Assembly: GCA_015522955.1 (NCBI GenBank) | Contig: WALG01000080.1 | Location: 1-16,587, forward strand | DNA: 16,587 nt | Reading direction: 5' to 3' | DNA from: DHVE2 group archaeon | GTDB taxonomy: Archaea > Thermoplasmatota > Thermoplasmata > Thermoplasmatales > Aciduliprofundaceae | Shown: positions 6,786-13,264 of the stretch, piece by piece | Position numbering within the stretch: position 1 is the first letter of the stretch | How the letters are laid out: each line of letters opens with the position of its first letter | The notes under the pieces: model-generated | The model's input: the letters and a program-made list of their open reading frames with translations, nothing else | Database searches by the model: none | Told to the model about the DNA's origin: nothing | Translations under genes and position numbers: made by a program

Positions 6786-7238
6786 TCATTCCTCCTTGAG
6801 ATAGCCTTCCATCTCGAGATGTGTCAGAAGATGTCTTCTGCTCTTAAACGTGCCTCCTTTAGCAAGTTTGTAAAAACGTCTATAGGTACTTTTATCAATC
6901 TTTCCAGAATCACGGAGGTCTCTCAGAGTTACCCTTACAGTTCTTATGATTTTCATCCACCTTAATTTACGGGGATACCTGGCATATTTCTTGCCTTTTC
7001 TTGAGCCATGTCCTTTGCGTCTACCCTTCTCCTTCTGTACCTTCAGATAATTGGCCCGAACTCTAGAGGTACCTTTCTTTGGAAGTTTTTTAATCAATCC
7101 CCTTTTGATAAGGAATCTTACATCCTCACGGGTTACCGCTTCTTTAATTTCATCTAGAGCATTAGGATCTATCCATACCCGATCCTCACCGCACTTGAAT
7201 ATATCGGCTGCCAATCTTCTCTGAAATTTCACATCCAT
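6786..7238 (-). CDS. rpl19e: Large subunit ribosomal protein eL19
   Basis: eL19 is an archaeal/eukaryotic-specific 50S protein with a long basic helical arm. The product has 150 residues. It begins MDVKFQRRLAADIFKCGEDRVW, the canonical eL19 start, followed by the DEIKEAVTREDVRFLIKRGLI helical domain. The basic connector GRRKGHGSRKGKKYARYP (about 73-90) and a C-terminal helical region follow (RTVRVTLRDLRDSGKIDK, then YRRFYKLAKGGTFKSR). An in-frame ATG at 7244 overlaps the L32e stop but abuts the GGGGTGA site. ATG 7238 lies 6 nt downstream of that site and restores the family N-terminus, so I prefer it. The end abuts L18. Confidence 0.95.
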   Translation of the reverse strand: MDVKFQRRLAADIFKCGEDRVWIDPNALDEIKEAVTREDVRFLIKRGLIKKLPKKGTSRVRANYLKVQKEKGRRKGHGSRKGKKYARYPRKLRWMKIIRTVRVTLRDLRDSGKIDKSTYRRFYKLAKGGTFKSRRHLLTHLEMEGYLKEE

Positions 7239-7240
7239 TT

Positions 7241-7651
7241 TCATTCACCCCTCTGCATGGGGTTCAGAACCTTTATATTGCGCTCTTCCGCTAATTTTTC
7301 AATCTCCCTTCTTTTTCTCACGCCAACTCTGCTGGCTATTCTTACTGCCTCTCTTTCAGGATTTACCTTCTCCAGATCCTTAGGTGTGTGAACTAGAACC
7401 TCCCGAAATCCAGAGGGATGCAGTCCCCGAACCTTTCTAGGACCACGATAACCAGAATCCACCACTGGAAGACGATAACCTTTGTGCTCCCGCATCTTGG
7501 AATGTTTGCCTCTGGGTCTGCGCCAGTGATCACCAAGTCTCTTGTATCTAAACCATTCTTGTCTGCGGAACCATGGTCTCACATGATTAAGATGATTTCG
7601 AAATTTGAGGAGCCGTTTTTCCTCTTCACTCAGTTTGGGCTTGATTTTCAT
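7241..7651 (-). CDS. rpl32e: Large subunit ribosomal protein eL32
   Basis: eL32 is an archaeal/eukaryotic 50S protein. The 136-residue product has a charged N-terminal helix (KLSEEEKRLLKFRNHLNH). The conserved eL32 core follows: FRRQEWFRYKRLGDHWRRPRG, then GYRGPRKVRGLHPSGFREVLVH (about 67-88), and a C-terminal helix ERNIKVLNP typical of the family. GGGGTGA, which contains the L6 stop, lies 5 nt before the ATG. The gene ends in an ATGA junction with the longest eL19 frame. The order L6-L32e-L19e-L18 is the archaeal insertion in the spc operon. Confidence 0.96.
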   Translation of the reverse strand: MKIKPKLSEEEKRLLKFRNHLNHVRPWFRRQEWFRYKRLGDHWRRPRGKHSKMREHKGYRLPVVDSGYRGPRKVRGLHPSGFREVLVHTPKDLEKVNPEREAVRIASRVGVRKRREIEKLAEERNIKVLNPMQRGE

Positions 7652-7656
7652 TTATT

Positions 7657-8193
7657 TCACCCCTTCTTAACAATATAGATCCCATCTTGGAAGACCCTAG
7701 GATCACGATTCTTTATTCTTGTAGCCTTCTCAATATTCGCAGCGGTTTGACCTGCATGCTCCTTATTTATGCTCTTCACTATCACAGTATCCCCTTTTAT
7801 CTCAACCTTTGTATTTCCAAAGATATTCGCATATCTTGGTGCTTTTTCTCCCATAAAATTCTCTATAACCACCTTGTTACCTTTAACAGTGACCTTCATG
7901 GGGAAATGCGCATATACGATTTTGAGATGATACTCAAATTCCTCCGTCACACCCTTTATCATGTTAAGCACATGAGCCCTCCATGTGCCCGCCATGGCAT
8001 ACTCCTTCTTTTTGGGAAGAGGACAGAATATAACAACTTTGCCATCTTCCATTTTCATTTTCAGTCTCGTGTGCTTGAACTCACGTATCAGTTCTCCCCT
8101 AGGTCCCCTAATGTGAAGGTCAAAACCATCCAAACGTGCCTCAACGCCCTCGGGAATTTTTATTTCATATTTTACCACATCTGCAACGGGCAT
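7657..8193 (-). CDS. rpl6: Large subunit ribosomal protein uL6
   Basis: uL6 binds 23S rRNA next to the factor-binding site and sarcin-ricin loop. The 178-residue product has two tandem L6 domains. The first runs from about 8 to 85 (KIPEGVEARLDGFDLHIRGPRGEL, ending with GTWRAHVLNMIKGVTEEF). The second runs from about 86 to 178, with YAHFPMKVTVKGNKVVIENFMGEK, NKEHAGQTAANIEKATRI and the C-terminal DPRVFQDGIYIVKKG, all archaeal-type. GAGGTGA is 5 nt upstream of the ATG. The gap after rps8 is 10 nt, and the stop is part of the rpl32e ribosome-binding site. Confidence 0.97.
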   Translation of the reverse strand: MPVADVVKYEIKIPEGVEARLDGFDLHIRGPRGELIREFKHTRLKMKMEDGKVVIFCPLPKKKEYAMAGTWRAHVLNMIKGVTEEFEYHLKIVYAHFPMKVTVKGNKVVIENFMGEKAPRYANIFGNTKVEIKGDTVIVKSINKEHAGQTAANIEKATRIKNRDPRVFQDGIYIVKKG

Positions 8194-8203
8194 TCATATC
8201 ACC

Positions 8204-8593
8204 TCAGTATACATATGCAAGCAACTTGCCACCAATGCCTATCTTCTTTGCCTCAGTATGTGCCATTACACCCCGATTTGTAGTCACGATGAGTATTCCG
8301 AAATCTTGGGCTGGGAGGTACCTCGATTCAAATTTTTCCATTTCATCTCTCTTCACTGAGAACCTTGGTTTAATTGCACCACATTTGTTTATGCTTGCGC
8401 TCAGCCTTATATGGTATTCTCCGCCTCTTCCGTTTTCCACATACTCAAATTCTTCAATATATGTATGATCTTCCATTATCTTCAGAACCCTGCCTATGAG
8501 TTTGGAGGCAGGTCTGATAACCACGTCTCTTCTTCCTGCGCGAGCAGCGTTATTTATCCGGGAAAGTGCATCACTAAGTGGATCATTCTGCAT
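8204..8593 (-). CDS. rps8: Small subunit ribosomal protein uS8
   Basis: uS8 is a primary 16S rRNA-binding protein of the 30S platform. The 129-residue product shows DPLSDALSRINNAARAGRR at the N-terminus, KLIGRVLKIMEDHTYIEEFEYV in the middle, and the C-terminal RYLPAQDFGILIVTTNRGVM, then HTEAKKIGIGGKLLAYVY. That C-terminus matches the archaeal form. GAGGTGA lies 6 nt before ATG 8593, in the short gap after rps14. The stop TGA is itself part of the Shine-Dalgarno sequence of rpl6. Confidence 0.97.
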   Translation of the reverse strand: MQNDPLSDALSRINNAARAGRRDVVIRPASKLIGRVLKIMEDHTYIEEFEYVENGRGGEYHIRLSASINKCGAIKPRFSVKRDEMEKFESRYLPAQDFGILIVTTNRGVMAHTEAKKIGIGGKLLAYVY

Positions 8594-8604
8594 ATTTCAT
8601 CACC

Positions 8605-8766
8605 TCAGGAATATTTTCTGAACCCTAACTCGTAGGCAACCTCTCGAAAGCATTGCCTGCAGAGTCTCAGCCCGTAACGCCTTATCAACCCTCTCTTTCT
8701 ACCACACCTTACACAGCCCTCGCTTCTGCCGAACTTCTTCTTAGGCCTAAGTTTAACACGGACCAT
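8605..8766 (-). CDS. rps14: Small subunit ribosomal protein uS14, zinc-binding type
   Basis: This 53-codon gene fills the space between rpl5 and rps8. It encodes MVRVKLRPKKKFGRSEG followed by CVRCGRKRGLIRRYG and LCRQCFREVAYELGF, ending KYS. The four cysteines (18, 21, 36, 39) form the C-x2-C / C-x2-C zinc ribbon of archaeal type Z uS14, a 30S head protein. Length is normal for that type. Two ATGs lie in tandem (8769 and 8766). The second, sharing one base with the rpl5 stop (TGATG), has 5-nt spacing from GGAGGTG like its neighbours and is preferred; using the first would add a single Met. GGTGA overlapping the stop serves rps8. Confidence 0.95.
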   Translation of the reverse strand: MVRVKLRPKKKFGRSEGCVRCGRKRGLIRRYGLRLCRQCFREVAYELGFRKYS

Positions 8767-9302
8767 CATTCCACCTCCAGGATGTTTAGATTATATTTCT
8801 CACGCATATACTGCATGGTCTCCTCCCTGGTGAGTTTATGTCTTGCGGGAATCTTTGCCCTTTTTATTCTTCTTCTAAGAACCCTATAGCCCCCACGTCT
8901 TCTGAACACCACATTTATGTCCATACCAAAGATTCCAATATCAGGATCGTATTTCATTCCTTCAAACTCAGTATAATCGCTTATCCCGAAATTCAGATTT
9001 CCCTGTGAATCAAAGGAATAATTCGGCATCTTGAAATCCTTAACCCATAGAGCCTTGCGGAGGAAATTCTCAGCATCTTTACCTCTCAATGTGACCTTGA
9101 GTCCTATGGGCAACTTCTTCCTTATGTTGAAGTCTCTAATCGTTTTTTTGGCAAGAGTCTGAACAGATTTTTTTTCTGTTAACAACCCTATGACCTTCAT
9201 GGCTCTTCTCAATTTTTCTCCTGCTTCGCCCACACCCATGTTAATAACAACCTTATCTATTACGACATCTCTCATGGGATTCTTCATCTTCTCTTCCTTC
9301 AT
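8766..9302 (-). CDS. rpl5: Large subunit ribosomal protein uL5
   Basis: uL5 binds 5S rRNA and contacts the P-site tRNA in the central protuberance. The 178-residue product has the N-terminal VVIDKVVINMGVGEAGEKL, the segment ALLTEKKSVQT-like VIGLLTEKKSVQTLAKKTIRDF (about 37-58), and KLPIGLKVTLRG. The conserved ISDYTEFEGMKYDPDIGIFGMD and the archaeal C-terminal FRRRGGYRVLRRRIKRAKIP follow. ATG overlaps the S4e stop as ATGA, with GAGGTGA 7 nt upstream. An alternative Met at codon 6 has no ribosome-binding site. The stop overlaps the start region of rps14. Confidence 0.96.
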   Translation of the reverse strand: MKEEKMKNPMRDVVIDKVVINMGVGEAGEKLRRAMKVIGLLTEKKSVQTLAKKTIRDFNIRKKLPIGLKVTLRGKDAENFLRKALWVKDFKMPNYSFDSQGNLNFGISDYTEFEGMKYDPDIGIFGMDINVVFRRRGGYRVLRRRIKRAKIPARHKLTREETMQYMREKYNLNILEVE

Positions 9303-10009
9303 AGAGCACTCACCTCAGGAATTGTTACCTCCGGTTTTCCTATGCCTACAACGAACACATTGGACTTTGTGGTTTCAAATCCTTCATCAAACCTAACTAC
9401 GTTCTCCTGCGGCCCTTTAATCACAACATGCTCTTTGACATGCACAATTTTACCTCTGTGCTTTCCACCTATAACCATAGCCACACTTCCGGGAGCTAAG
9501 GGATAATGAGCCACTATCTCCTGCGATGGTACGTTGATTTTGAGTACATCACCCGTGGAGTACCTGTCCTCATCCACCAAAACATTTCTTCCATCATGGA
9601 GATTGAGTTGCAGTTTCCCTCCACGTACCATAGTCTTGTTATCAATCCTTACCAGTTTCCATGTGGCGTGCTCCTTCGGGATTTCCACCACACGCAACTT
9701 ACCATTTATATCATAGAGCGCACGATAATGCTTGTCCAGAGTATCAATGGATATTACATCCATGAACCCAACTGGAAATTTTATATCGGTTATAACCCTA
9801 CCATCTATCTTAACTACTCTGGAATTGAGTATCTCCTTTACTTCCCTGCGATTATATCCTACCCGAAGCATGTCCCTCAGGACAATAAGCAGGGGCACAG
9901 ACCTATCTTTGGGATGTGGTCCTGGCGATGGTTTTGGTGCAAACGGGTATTCTTTGCGTGGTATTACCCACATCCTCGGCACGGTGAGCCTCTTCATATG
10001 TTTACTCAT
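9299..10009 (-). CDS. rps4e: Small subunit ribosomal protein eS4
   Basis: eS4 is an archaeal/eukaryotic 30S protein, unrelated in position to bacterial uS4. The 236-residue product starts MSKHMKRLTVPRMWVIPRKE, the family N-terminus. An S4-type RNA-binding domain follows (about 40-105, with LLIVLRDMLRVGYNRREVK and SRVVKIDGRVITDIKFPVG). The central eS4 domain and a KOW motif near 172-195 (LAPGSVAMVIGGKHRGKIV) come next. The start overlaps the L24 stop by 8 nt, with GGAG close upstream and GGTGA at 6 nt. The end overlaps rpl5 by 4 nt. The placement between L24 and L5 is exclusively archaeal. Confidence 0.97.
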   Translation of the reverse strand: MSKHMKRLTVPRMWVIPRKEYPFAPKPSPGPHPKDRSVPLLIVLRDMLRVGYNRREVKEILNSRVVKIDGRVITDIKFPVGFMDVISIDTLDKHYRALYDINGKLRVVEIPKEHATWKLVRIDNKTMVRGGKLQLNLHDGRNVLVDEDRYSTGDVLKINVPSQEIVAHYPLAPGSVAMVIGGKHRGKIVHVKEHVVIKGPQENVVRFDEGFETTKSNVFVVGIGKPEVTIPEVSAL

Positions 10010-10499
10010 TCTCCTTCACCTCTTCCTTCTCATTTTCCTCCTTCTTTTCTTCAACTTCTCCAGGTTCTTTGGATTCCTCAGGCATCTCTTCTGCTTTAAC
10101 CTCCTCCTTTTCAATTTCCTCTACAGAGATTCCTCTTTTTTCCTCTGCAAGTCTGTGCAGTTTCTCCTTCCTCTTAGAATCACTAAGATTTAACTTCATA
10201 ATCATAAGATTTGAGGGATCTACCCACTTTTGCACACTCTTATTATCTGTTCTTCTTACGATAATACCCTCAACTGCAACCTTCATCTTCTTAAGATTTA
10301 CCTCGACAACTTTGCCCTCATGGCCTCGAGCATTACCCCTCATAAGTTTAACCACATCACCCTTTCTCACGGTGAGGCTTCTTATACCATAAAGGGCATA
10401 GAGTTCATCACTTAAATGTGCTTTCATCATTTTCTGTCTCCTGTGCTTGGGCGCTTGATATATCATTTTTCGTTGTTTCCGGGGTTGATAGGATACCAT
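10002..10499 (-). CDS. rpl24: Large subunit ribosomal protein uL24 with acidic tail
   Basis: uL24 initiates 50S assembly by binding the 5' end of 23S rRNA. The conserved core is residues 1-105: SYQPRKQRKMIYQAPKHRR at the start, then a KOW motif (RKGDVVKLMRGNARGHEGKV, about 45-64) and VEGIIVRRTDNKSV, all typical of the archaeal/eukaryotic L26-type. The protein has 165 residues, against roughly 120 in most archaea. The excess is a C-terminal tail, residues about 126-165, in which about half the residues are Glu, with many Lys, and no hydrophobic core. It is probably unstructured. ATG lies 4 nt after GAGGTGA in a 9-nt gap after rpl14. The end of the tail overlaps rps4e by 8 nt. Confidence 0.95.
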   Translation of the reverse strand: MVSYQPRKQRKMIYQAPKHRRQKMMKAHLSDELYALYGIRSLTVRKGDVVKLMRGNARGHEGKVVEVNLKKMKVAVEGIIVRRTDNKSVQKWVDPSNLMIMKLNLSDSKRKEKLHRLAEEKRGISVEEIEKEEVKAEEMPEESKEPGEVEEKKEENEKEEVKENE

Positions 10500-10508
10500 A
10501 ATCTCACC

Positions 10509-10907
10509 TCATACAATCATACTCGCTATGGCCGCTATCCTGGGCCATCTTTCTGCGGCTTCCCTAGCCACAGGACCTTTTATCTCGGAGCCCTTGGTCT
10601 CTCCGGTAGGTGTTACAATAACAGCAGCATTATCTTCAAACTGCACCCAAGTTCCATCAGTACGCCTGAAGGGTCTCCTCTGTCTTATTATCACCGCTGG
10701 GAACACTTTCTTACGCATATCAGGACTACCCTTCTTGACACTGACCACAACCATATCCCCCACACCTGCAGAGGGATATTTTCTCGCCACGCTGTGATAT
10801 CTGAGAACTTGGATTATTTCAACTACCTTAGCACCTGTGTTATCCGCGCATATCAGTTGCGCCCCAGTTGGCAATCCTCGTGTTTGTTTCCCTGCAATTC
10901 CCTTCAC
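10509..10907 (-). CDS. rpl14: Large subunit ribosomal protein uL14 (GTG start)
   Basis: uL14 is a 50S protein at the subunit interface that forms an intersubunit bridge. The 132-residue archaeal form shows GLPTGAQLICADNTGAKVVEII near the start. The core AGVGDMVVVSVKKGSPDMRKK and the segment VIIRQRRPFRRTDGTWVQFEDN follow, then GETKGSEIKGPVAREAAERWPRIA at the end. The initiator is GTG at 10907, with GAGGTGA 5 nt upstream; the product then starts MKGIAGKQTRG, as in the family. The gap after rps17 is 5 nt. Start and length are typical. Confidence 0.96.
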   Translation of the reverse strand: MKGIAGKQTRGLPTGAQLICADNTGAKVVEIIQVLRYHSVARKYPSAGVGDMVVVSVKKGSPDMRKKVFPAVIIRQRRPFRRTDGTWVQFEDNAAVIVTPTGETKGSEIKGPVAREAAERWPRIAAIASMIV

Positions 10908-10912
10908 TTACA

Positions 10913-11242
10913 TCACCTCTCGATTTTCTCTACTATCACGAAACTTACACTCTTGCTGAGAGGCCTGCACTCCATGAAACGCACATGGTCCCCCACCTTG
11001 GCATCTATGCATGGGGGATTATGAACATGATATCTACTCCGCCTCTTCTCATATCTCTCATACTTCTTTACATATCTAAGATACTCCCGTTCCACAACCA
11101 CCGTCTTATTCATTTTGTCTGAAATCACAACACCTTCCAGTATCTGGCCCCTCACCTTGAGGTGGCCATGGAAGGGGCAGTTTGGATCATCGCATTCCCT
11201 CTCCGGGGGCTTTACATCTATACCAATATCCCTGGTTACCAT
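10913..11242 (-). CDS. rps17: Small subunit ribosomal protein uS17
   Basis: uS17 is a 30S protein with an OB fold that binds 16S rRNA. The 109-residue archaeal form has the N-terminal extension VTRDIGIDVKPPERECDDPNC, followed by PFHGHLKVRGQILEGVVISD. The cysteines and His are the archaeal/eukaryotic uS17 signature. The OB core contains MNKTVVVEREYLRYVKKYERYEKR and the C-terminal HNPPCIDAKVGDHVRFMECRPLSK. ATG overlaps the rnp1 stop by 7 nt (ATGGTAA), with GGAGG just upstream. The order rnp1-S17-L14 is characteristic of Archaea. Confidence 0.97.
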   Translation of the reverse strand: MVTRDIGIDVKPPERECDDPNCPFHGHLKVRGQILEGVVISDKMNKTVVVEREYLRYVKKYERYEKRRSRYHVHNPPCIDAKVGDHVRFMECRPLSKSVSFVIVEKIER

Positions 11243-11520
11243 CTTCTCTTCCTCCTCATGAGTTTTTTAATCCTCTCGTGGGGTCTGTAATTTATTATAT
11301 CACCCTTGAGTTTTACACCTTGCCCATCCAGACGAAACCTAAACATCGCTCCCTTCTTCATTATCATCTTTTCTCCCTTTTCCGTTTCAATTATGAGCAT
11401 GTGATAGGTTTCATCTATCACCATGCCACGTAGCCCTATCTGATTTGAATTAGTTGAATTTACAACCTCAGCATACAGACCGATTAATTCATGCATCCCA
11501 AGATTCTTTTCATTTCTCAT
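11236..11520 (-). CDS. rnp1: Ribonuclease P protein component 1 (Rnp1/Rpp29/Pop4)
   Basis: Rnp1 is one of the protein subunits of archaeal RNase P, which removes the 5' leader of pre-tRNAs. The 94-residue Sm-like barrel has the family landmarks MHELIGLYAEVVNSTN, a central GLRGMVIDETYHMLIIETEKGEK (about 29-51), the FRFRLDG strand and a basic C-terminus HERIKKLMRRKRRW. These match archaeal Rpp29/Pop4. ATG overlaps the L29 stop as ATGA, with only a weak upstream GGTGA, so reinitiation after L29 is likely. The end overlaps rps17 by 7 nt. In many Euryarchaeota a SUI1/eIF1 gene separates L29 from rnp1; here nothing does. Confidence 0.93.
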   Translation of the reverse strand: MRNEKNLGMHELIGLYAEVVNSTNSNQIGLRGMVIDETYHMLIIETEKGEKMIMKKGAMFRFRLDGQGVKLKGDIINYRPHERIKKLMRRKRRW

Positions 11521-11711
11521 TCATTCATCACCGTCATTATTCTTGCAATTTGTCTCTTGAGACTCCTTATCTTTCCTGGATTAGGGGGCGCACCACCCAT
11601 GGCTGCAATTCCCATCTCATGCATCAATTCTCTTCGCAGTTCCGCAAGTTTCTGTTTACGATCTTCAAGACTCATTTCCCTTATCTGCTTTGCCTTCAGT
11701 TCCTTGGGCAT
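11517..11711 (-). CDS. rpl29: Large subunit ribosomal protein uL29
   Basis: uL29 is a small helical 50S protein at the exit tunnel. From ATG 11711 it has 64 residues. It starts MPKELKAKQIREMSLEDRKQ and continues with LAELRRELMHEMGIAAMG, the archaeal-style insert GGAPPNPGKIRSLK and RQIARIMTVM, the second helix of the family hairpin. An in-frame ATG at 11717 directly abuts the Shine-Dalgarno GAGGTGA; the chosen one has 6-nt spacing. The first 47 nt lie inside the 3' end of rps3 in another frame, an overlap longer than any other here. The stop overlaps rnp1 as ATGA. Confidence 0.93.
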   Translation of the reverse strand: MPKELKAKQIREMSLEDRKQKLAELRRELMHEMGIAAMGGAPPNPGKIRSLKRQIARIMTVMNE

Positions 11712-12336
11712 TTTCATTCACCTCTTCTTTAGATTCTCCCTCCGCTGGAGGAGGAAGTAGATTTATTTCATCAGGTAACTTCGCATCTGGAGGCATTATC
11801 TTAATGGTAACACCTATCACACCAGGCTTCGTCTTAGCAATGGCGAATCCCACATCCACCAATTCTGCAGGCTTACCATTGTACTTTATAGTTCCAGCCA
11901 TAAATTTTTCTGTTCTTGACCTATCCCCGGTTAACTTACCGGAAATTATGATCTGGGCACCTTTAGCCCCAGCATCCATAATTCGCCGAATTGTTGAGTG
12001 CCCAGCACGTCTAAAATGCCAACCACGTTCTAATGCAGCAGCCAACTTTTCGGCCATTATCTGGGCATTGAGATATGGGTTAGGTGATTCCTTTACCTCA
12101 ATTGTAGGATTCTCTACCTCAAAATCGCTCTGCAACCTCTCTGTCAATTCTTTGATCTTAGAACCCTTTCTACCTATAACAAGACCAGGACGCTCCACTT
12201 CAAGCACGAGTCTCGTACCAAGAGGTGTACGTTGAATCTCTAATCCCCCAAATCCTGCAATTTTTGCTTCCTTCATCAGGCACTCCTTTATAAGAAGTCT
12301 CCGCACATTTTCCCTCACAAATATTCTTTCATCCAT
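11665..12336 (-). CDS. rps3: Small subunit ribosomal protein uS3
   Basis: uS3 is a 30S head protein at the mRNA entry channel. The 223-residue archaeal form starts MDERIFVRENVRRLLIKECL. A type II KH domain follows, with the GRKG loop at residues 55-58 (GLVIGRKGSKIKEL). The C-terminal S3 domain carries ALERGWHFRRAGHSTIRRIM, DAGAKGAQIIISGKLTGDRSR and GVIGVTIKIMPPDAKLPDEI. After about residue 197 comes a polar tail rich in Glu, Asn and Gly, encoded over the start of rpl29. ATG lies 7 nt after GGAGG and directly after the rpl22 stop, with a 2-nt gap. Confidence 0.97.
   Translation of the reverse strand: MDERIFVRENVRRLLIKECLMKEAKIAGFGGLEIQRTPLGTRLVLEVERPGLVIGRKGSKIKELTERLQSDFEVENPTIEVKESPNPYLNAQIMAEKLAAALERGWHFRRAGHSTIRRIMDAGAKGAQIIISGKLTGDRSRTEKFMAGTIKYNGKPAELVDVGFAIAKTKPGVIGVTIKIMPPDAKLPDEINLLPPPAEGESKEEVNENAQGTEGKADKGNES
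11718..11724 (-). promoter_or_regulatory. Ribosome-binding site of rpl29 inside rps3
   Basis: GAGGTGA at 11724-11718 is 6 nt before ATG 11711 and directly touches the competing ATG 11717. It decides the start of uL29 and lies wholly within the S3 tail codons Glu-Val-Asn. Confidence 0.75.
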
Positions 12337-12338
12337 GA

Positions 12339-12791
12339 TTATTCCTCCTCACTTCGTTCCTTAAGAATAACCTCCAAATGTACACGGTCTCTGCGTATCT
12401 CCGTAGACCTCCCGTAGGCTCTTGGCATGTAACTCTTAAAGATCCTTCCTTTGTGAGCTGCAATGTGCATGATGTAGAGGTTATCTGTATCAAGATCCTT
12501 GTCCTCTGCATTGGCCTCCGCATTTTCCAGTATCTTGAGAAAGTACTTTGCCTCCTTAACTGGATATTTTCCTGGGCCAATACCTCTGCGATGGGATATG
12601 GAATCAAGATATCTGAAATATGGAACCGCACGCTTTTTATTTATTATATCTTCTAGATAATCTTTGGCATCCTCAAGACGCATGCCCTTGAGTGCGCGGC
12701 AGAGATTCACTGCATCCTTTAACGAGATAGGCAAATCTCTGCCAAAGGATTTCGCATATTTGTCGCCTTCCACCTTTATACTGTAGGGCAT
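12339..12791 (-). CDS. rpl22: Large subunit ribosomal protein uL22
   Basis: uL22 lines the 50S peptide exit tunnel. From ATG 12791 it has 150 residues. It begins MPYSIKVEGDKYAKSFGRDL, continues with RALKGMRLEDAKDYLEDIINKK and the archaeal segment SHRRGIGPGKYPVKEAKYFLKIL, and ends with AHKGRIFKSYMPRAYGRSTEI and the terminal HLEVILKER. The frame is open three codons further to a GTG at 12800, but that GTG is part of GAGGTGA, so the ATG 5 nt downstream is the start. The 3' end supplies the GGAGG for rps3. Confidence 0.96.
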   Translation of the reverse strand: MPYSIKVEGDKYAKSFGRDLPISLKDAVNLCRALKGMRLEDAKDYLEDIINKKRAVPYFRYLDSISHRRGIGPGKYPVKEAKYFLKILENAEANAEDKDLDTDNLYIMHIAAHKGRIFKSYMPRAYGRSTEIRRDRVHLEVILKERSEEE

Positions 12792-12796
12792 CCTTA

Positions 12797-12803
12797 TCAC
12801 CTC
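12797..12803 (-). promoter_or_regulatory. Ribosome-binding site that sets the rpl22 start
   Basis: GAGGTGA at 12803-12797 overlaps the rps19 stop codon and contains the decoy GTG 12800. It is 5 nt before ATG 12791. Confidence 0.8.
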
Positions 12804-13260
12804 ACTTCAGCGGTACGAACTTGGAACTGCGGGTTGCCCCTACACCTGGACCACTGTGTTTAACTTCCTTACGTGTTAGTGCGAACTCACCAAGGTAATG
12901 TCCTATCATCTCAGGCTTTATCTCTACTTCCACAAATTCTTTACCGTTATGCACGGCTACAGTTTTGCCCACAAACTGTGGAAGAATTATCAGATCCCGC
13001 CTATGGGTTCTAACAACCTTTCCATTGGAATTTATTATCTTCCTCACAGCCTTCATTCTCTCCTCATCTATGCCCCTTTTGAGAGTCCTCCTAGACCTTG
13101 CGGGAAGAAATCTTGCAAACTCGTCCCAGTTCATCTTCTGCAGTTCCTCAAGGCTGTAACCTCGATAGGAGAACTCCTTCATACGACCCATTACAATCTT
13201 ACGTGCTTTCCTCTTTCGCCTTCTTGCCGATTTAGCACTTATTTTTCTGAGTTTTGCCAT
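12802..13260 (-). CDS. rps19: Small subunit ribosomal protein uS19
   Basis: uS19 is a 30S head protein that contacts uS13. The product has 152 residues, at the long end for archaea, because of the basic N-terminus KLRKISAKSARRRKRKARKI. The archaeal SYRGYSLEELQKMNWDEFARFLPARSRR follows (about 31-58). The conserved core is RTHRRDLIILPQFVGKTVAVH and GKEFVEVEIKPEMIGHYLGEF, ending KHSGPGVGATRSSKFVPLK. ATG lies 4 nt after GAGGTGA, which itself contains the L2 stop. The end overlaps the Shine-Dalgarno of rpl22. Confidence 0.97.
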   Translation of the reverse strand: MAKLRKISAKSARRRKRKARKIVMGRMKEFSYRGYSLEELQKMNWDEFARFLPARSRRTLKRGIDEERMKAVRKIINSNGKVVRTHRRDLIILPQFVGKTVAVHNGKEFVEVEIKPEMIGHYLGEFALTRKEVKHSGPGVGATRSSKFVPLK

Positions 13261-13264
13261 CTAC

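Noticed and set aside
10416..11024. Plus-strand ORF of 202 codons, and similar ones near 5708-6187, 7687-8283, 9506-10099 and 12898-13470
   Set aside because: All lie antisense to conserved ribosomal protein genes, have low-complexity His/Ser/Phe/Tyr-rich translations, and lack consistent ribosome-binding sites.
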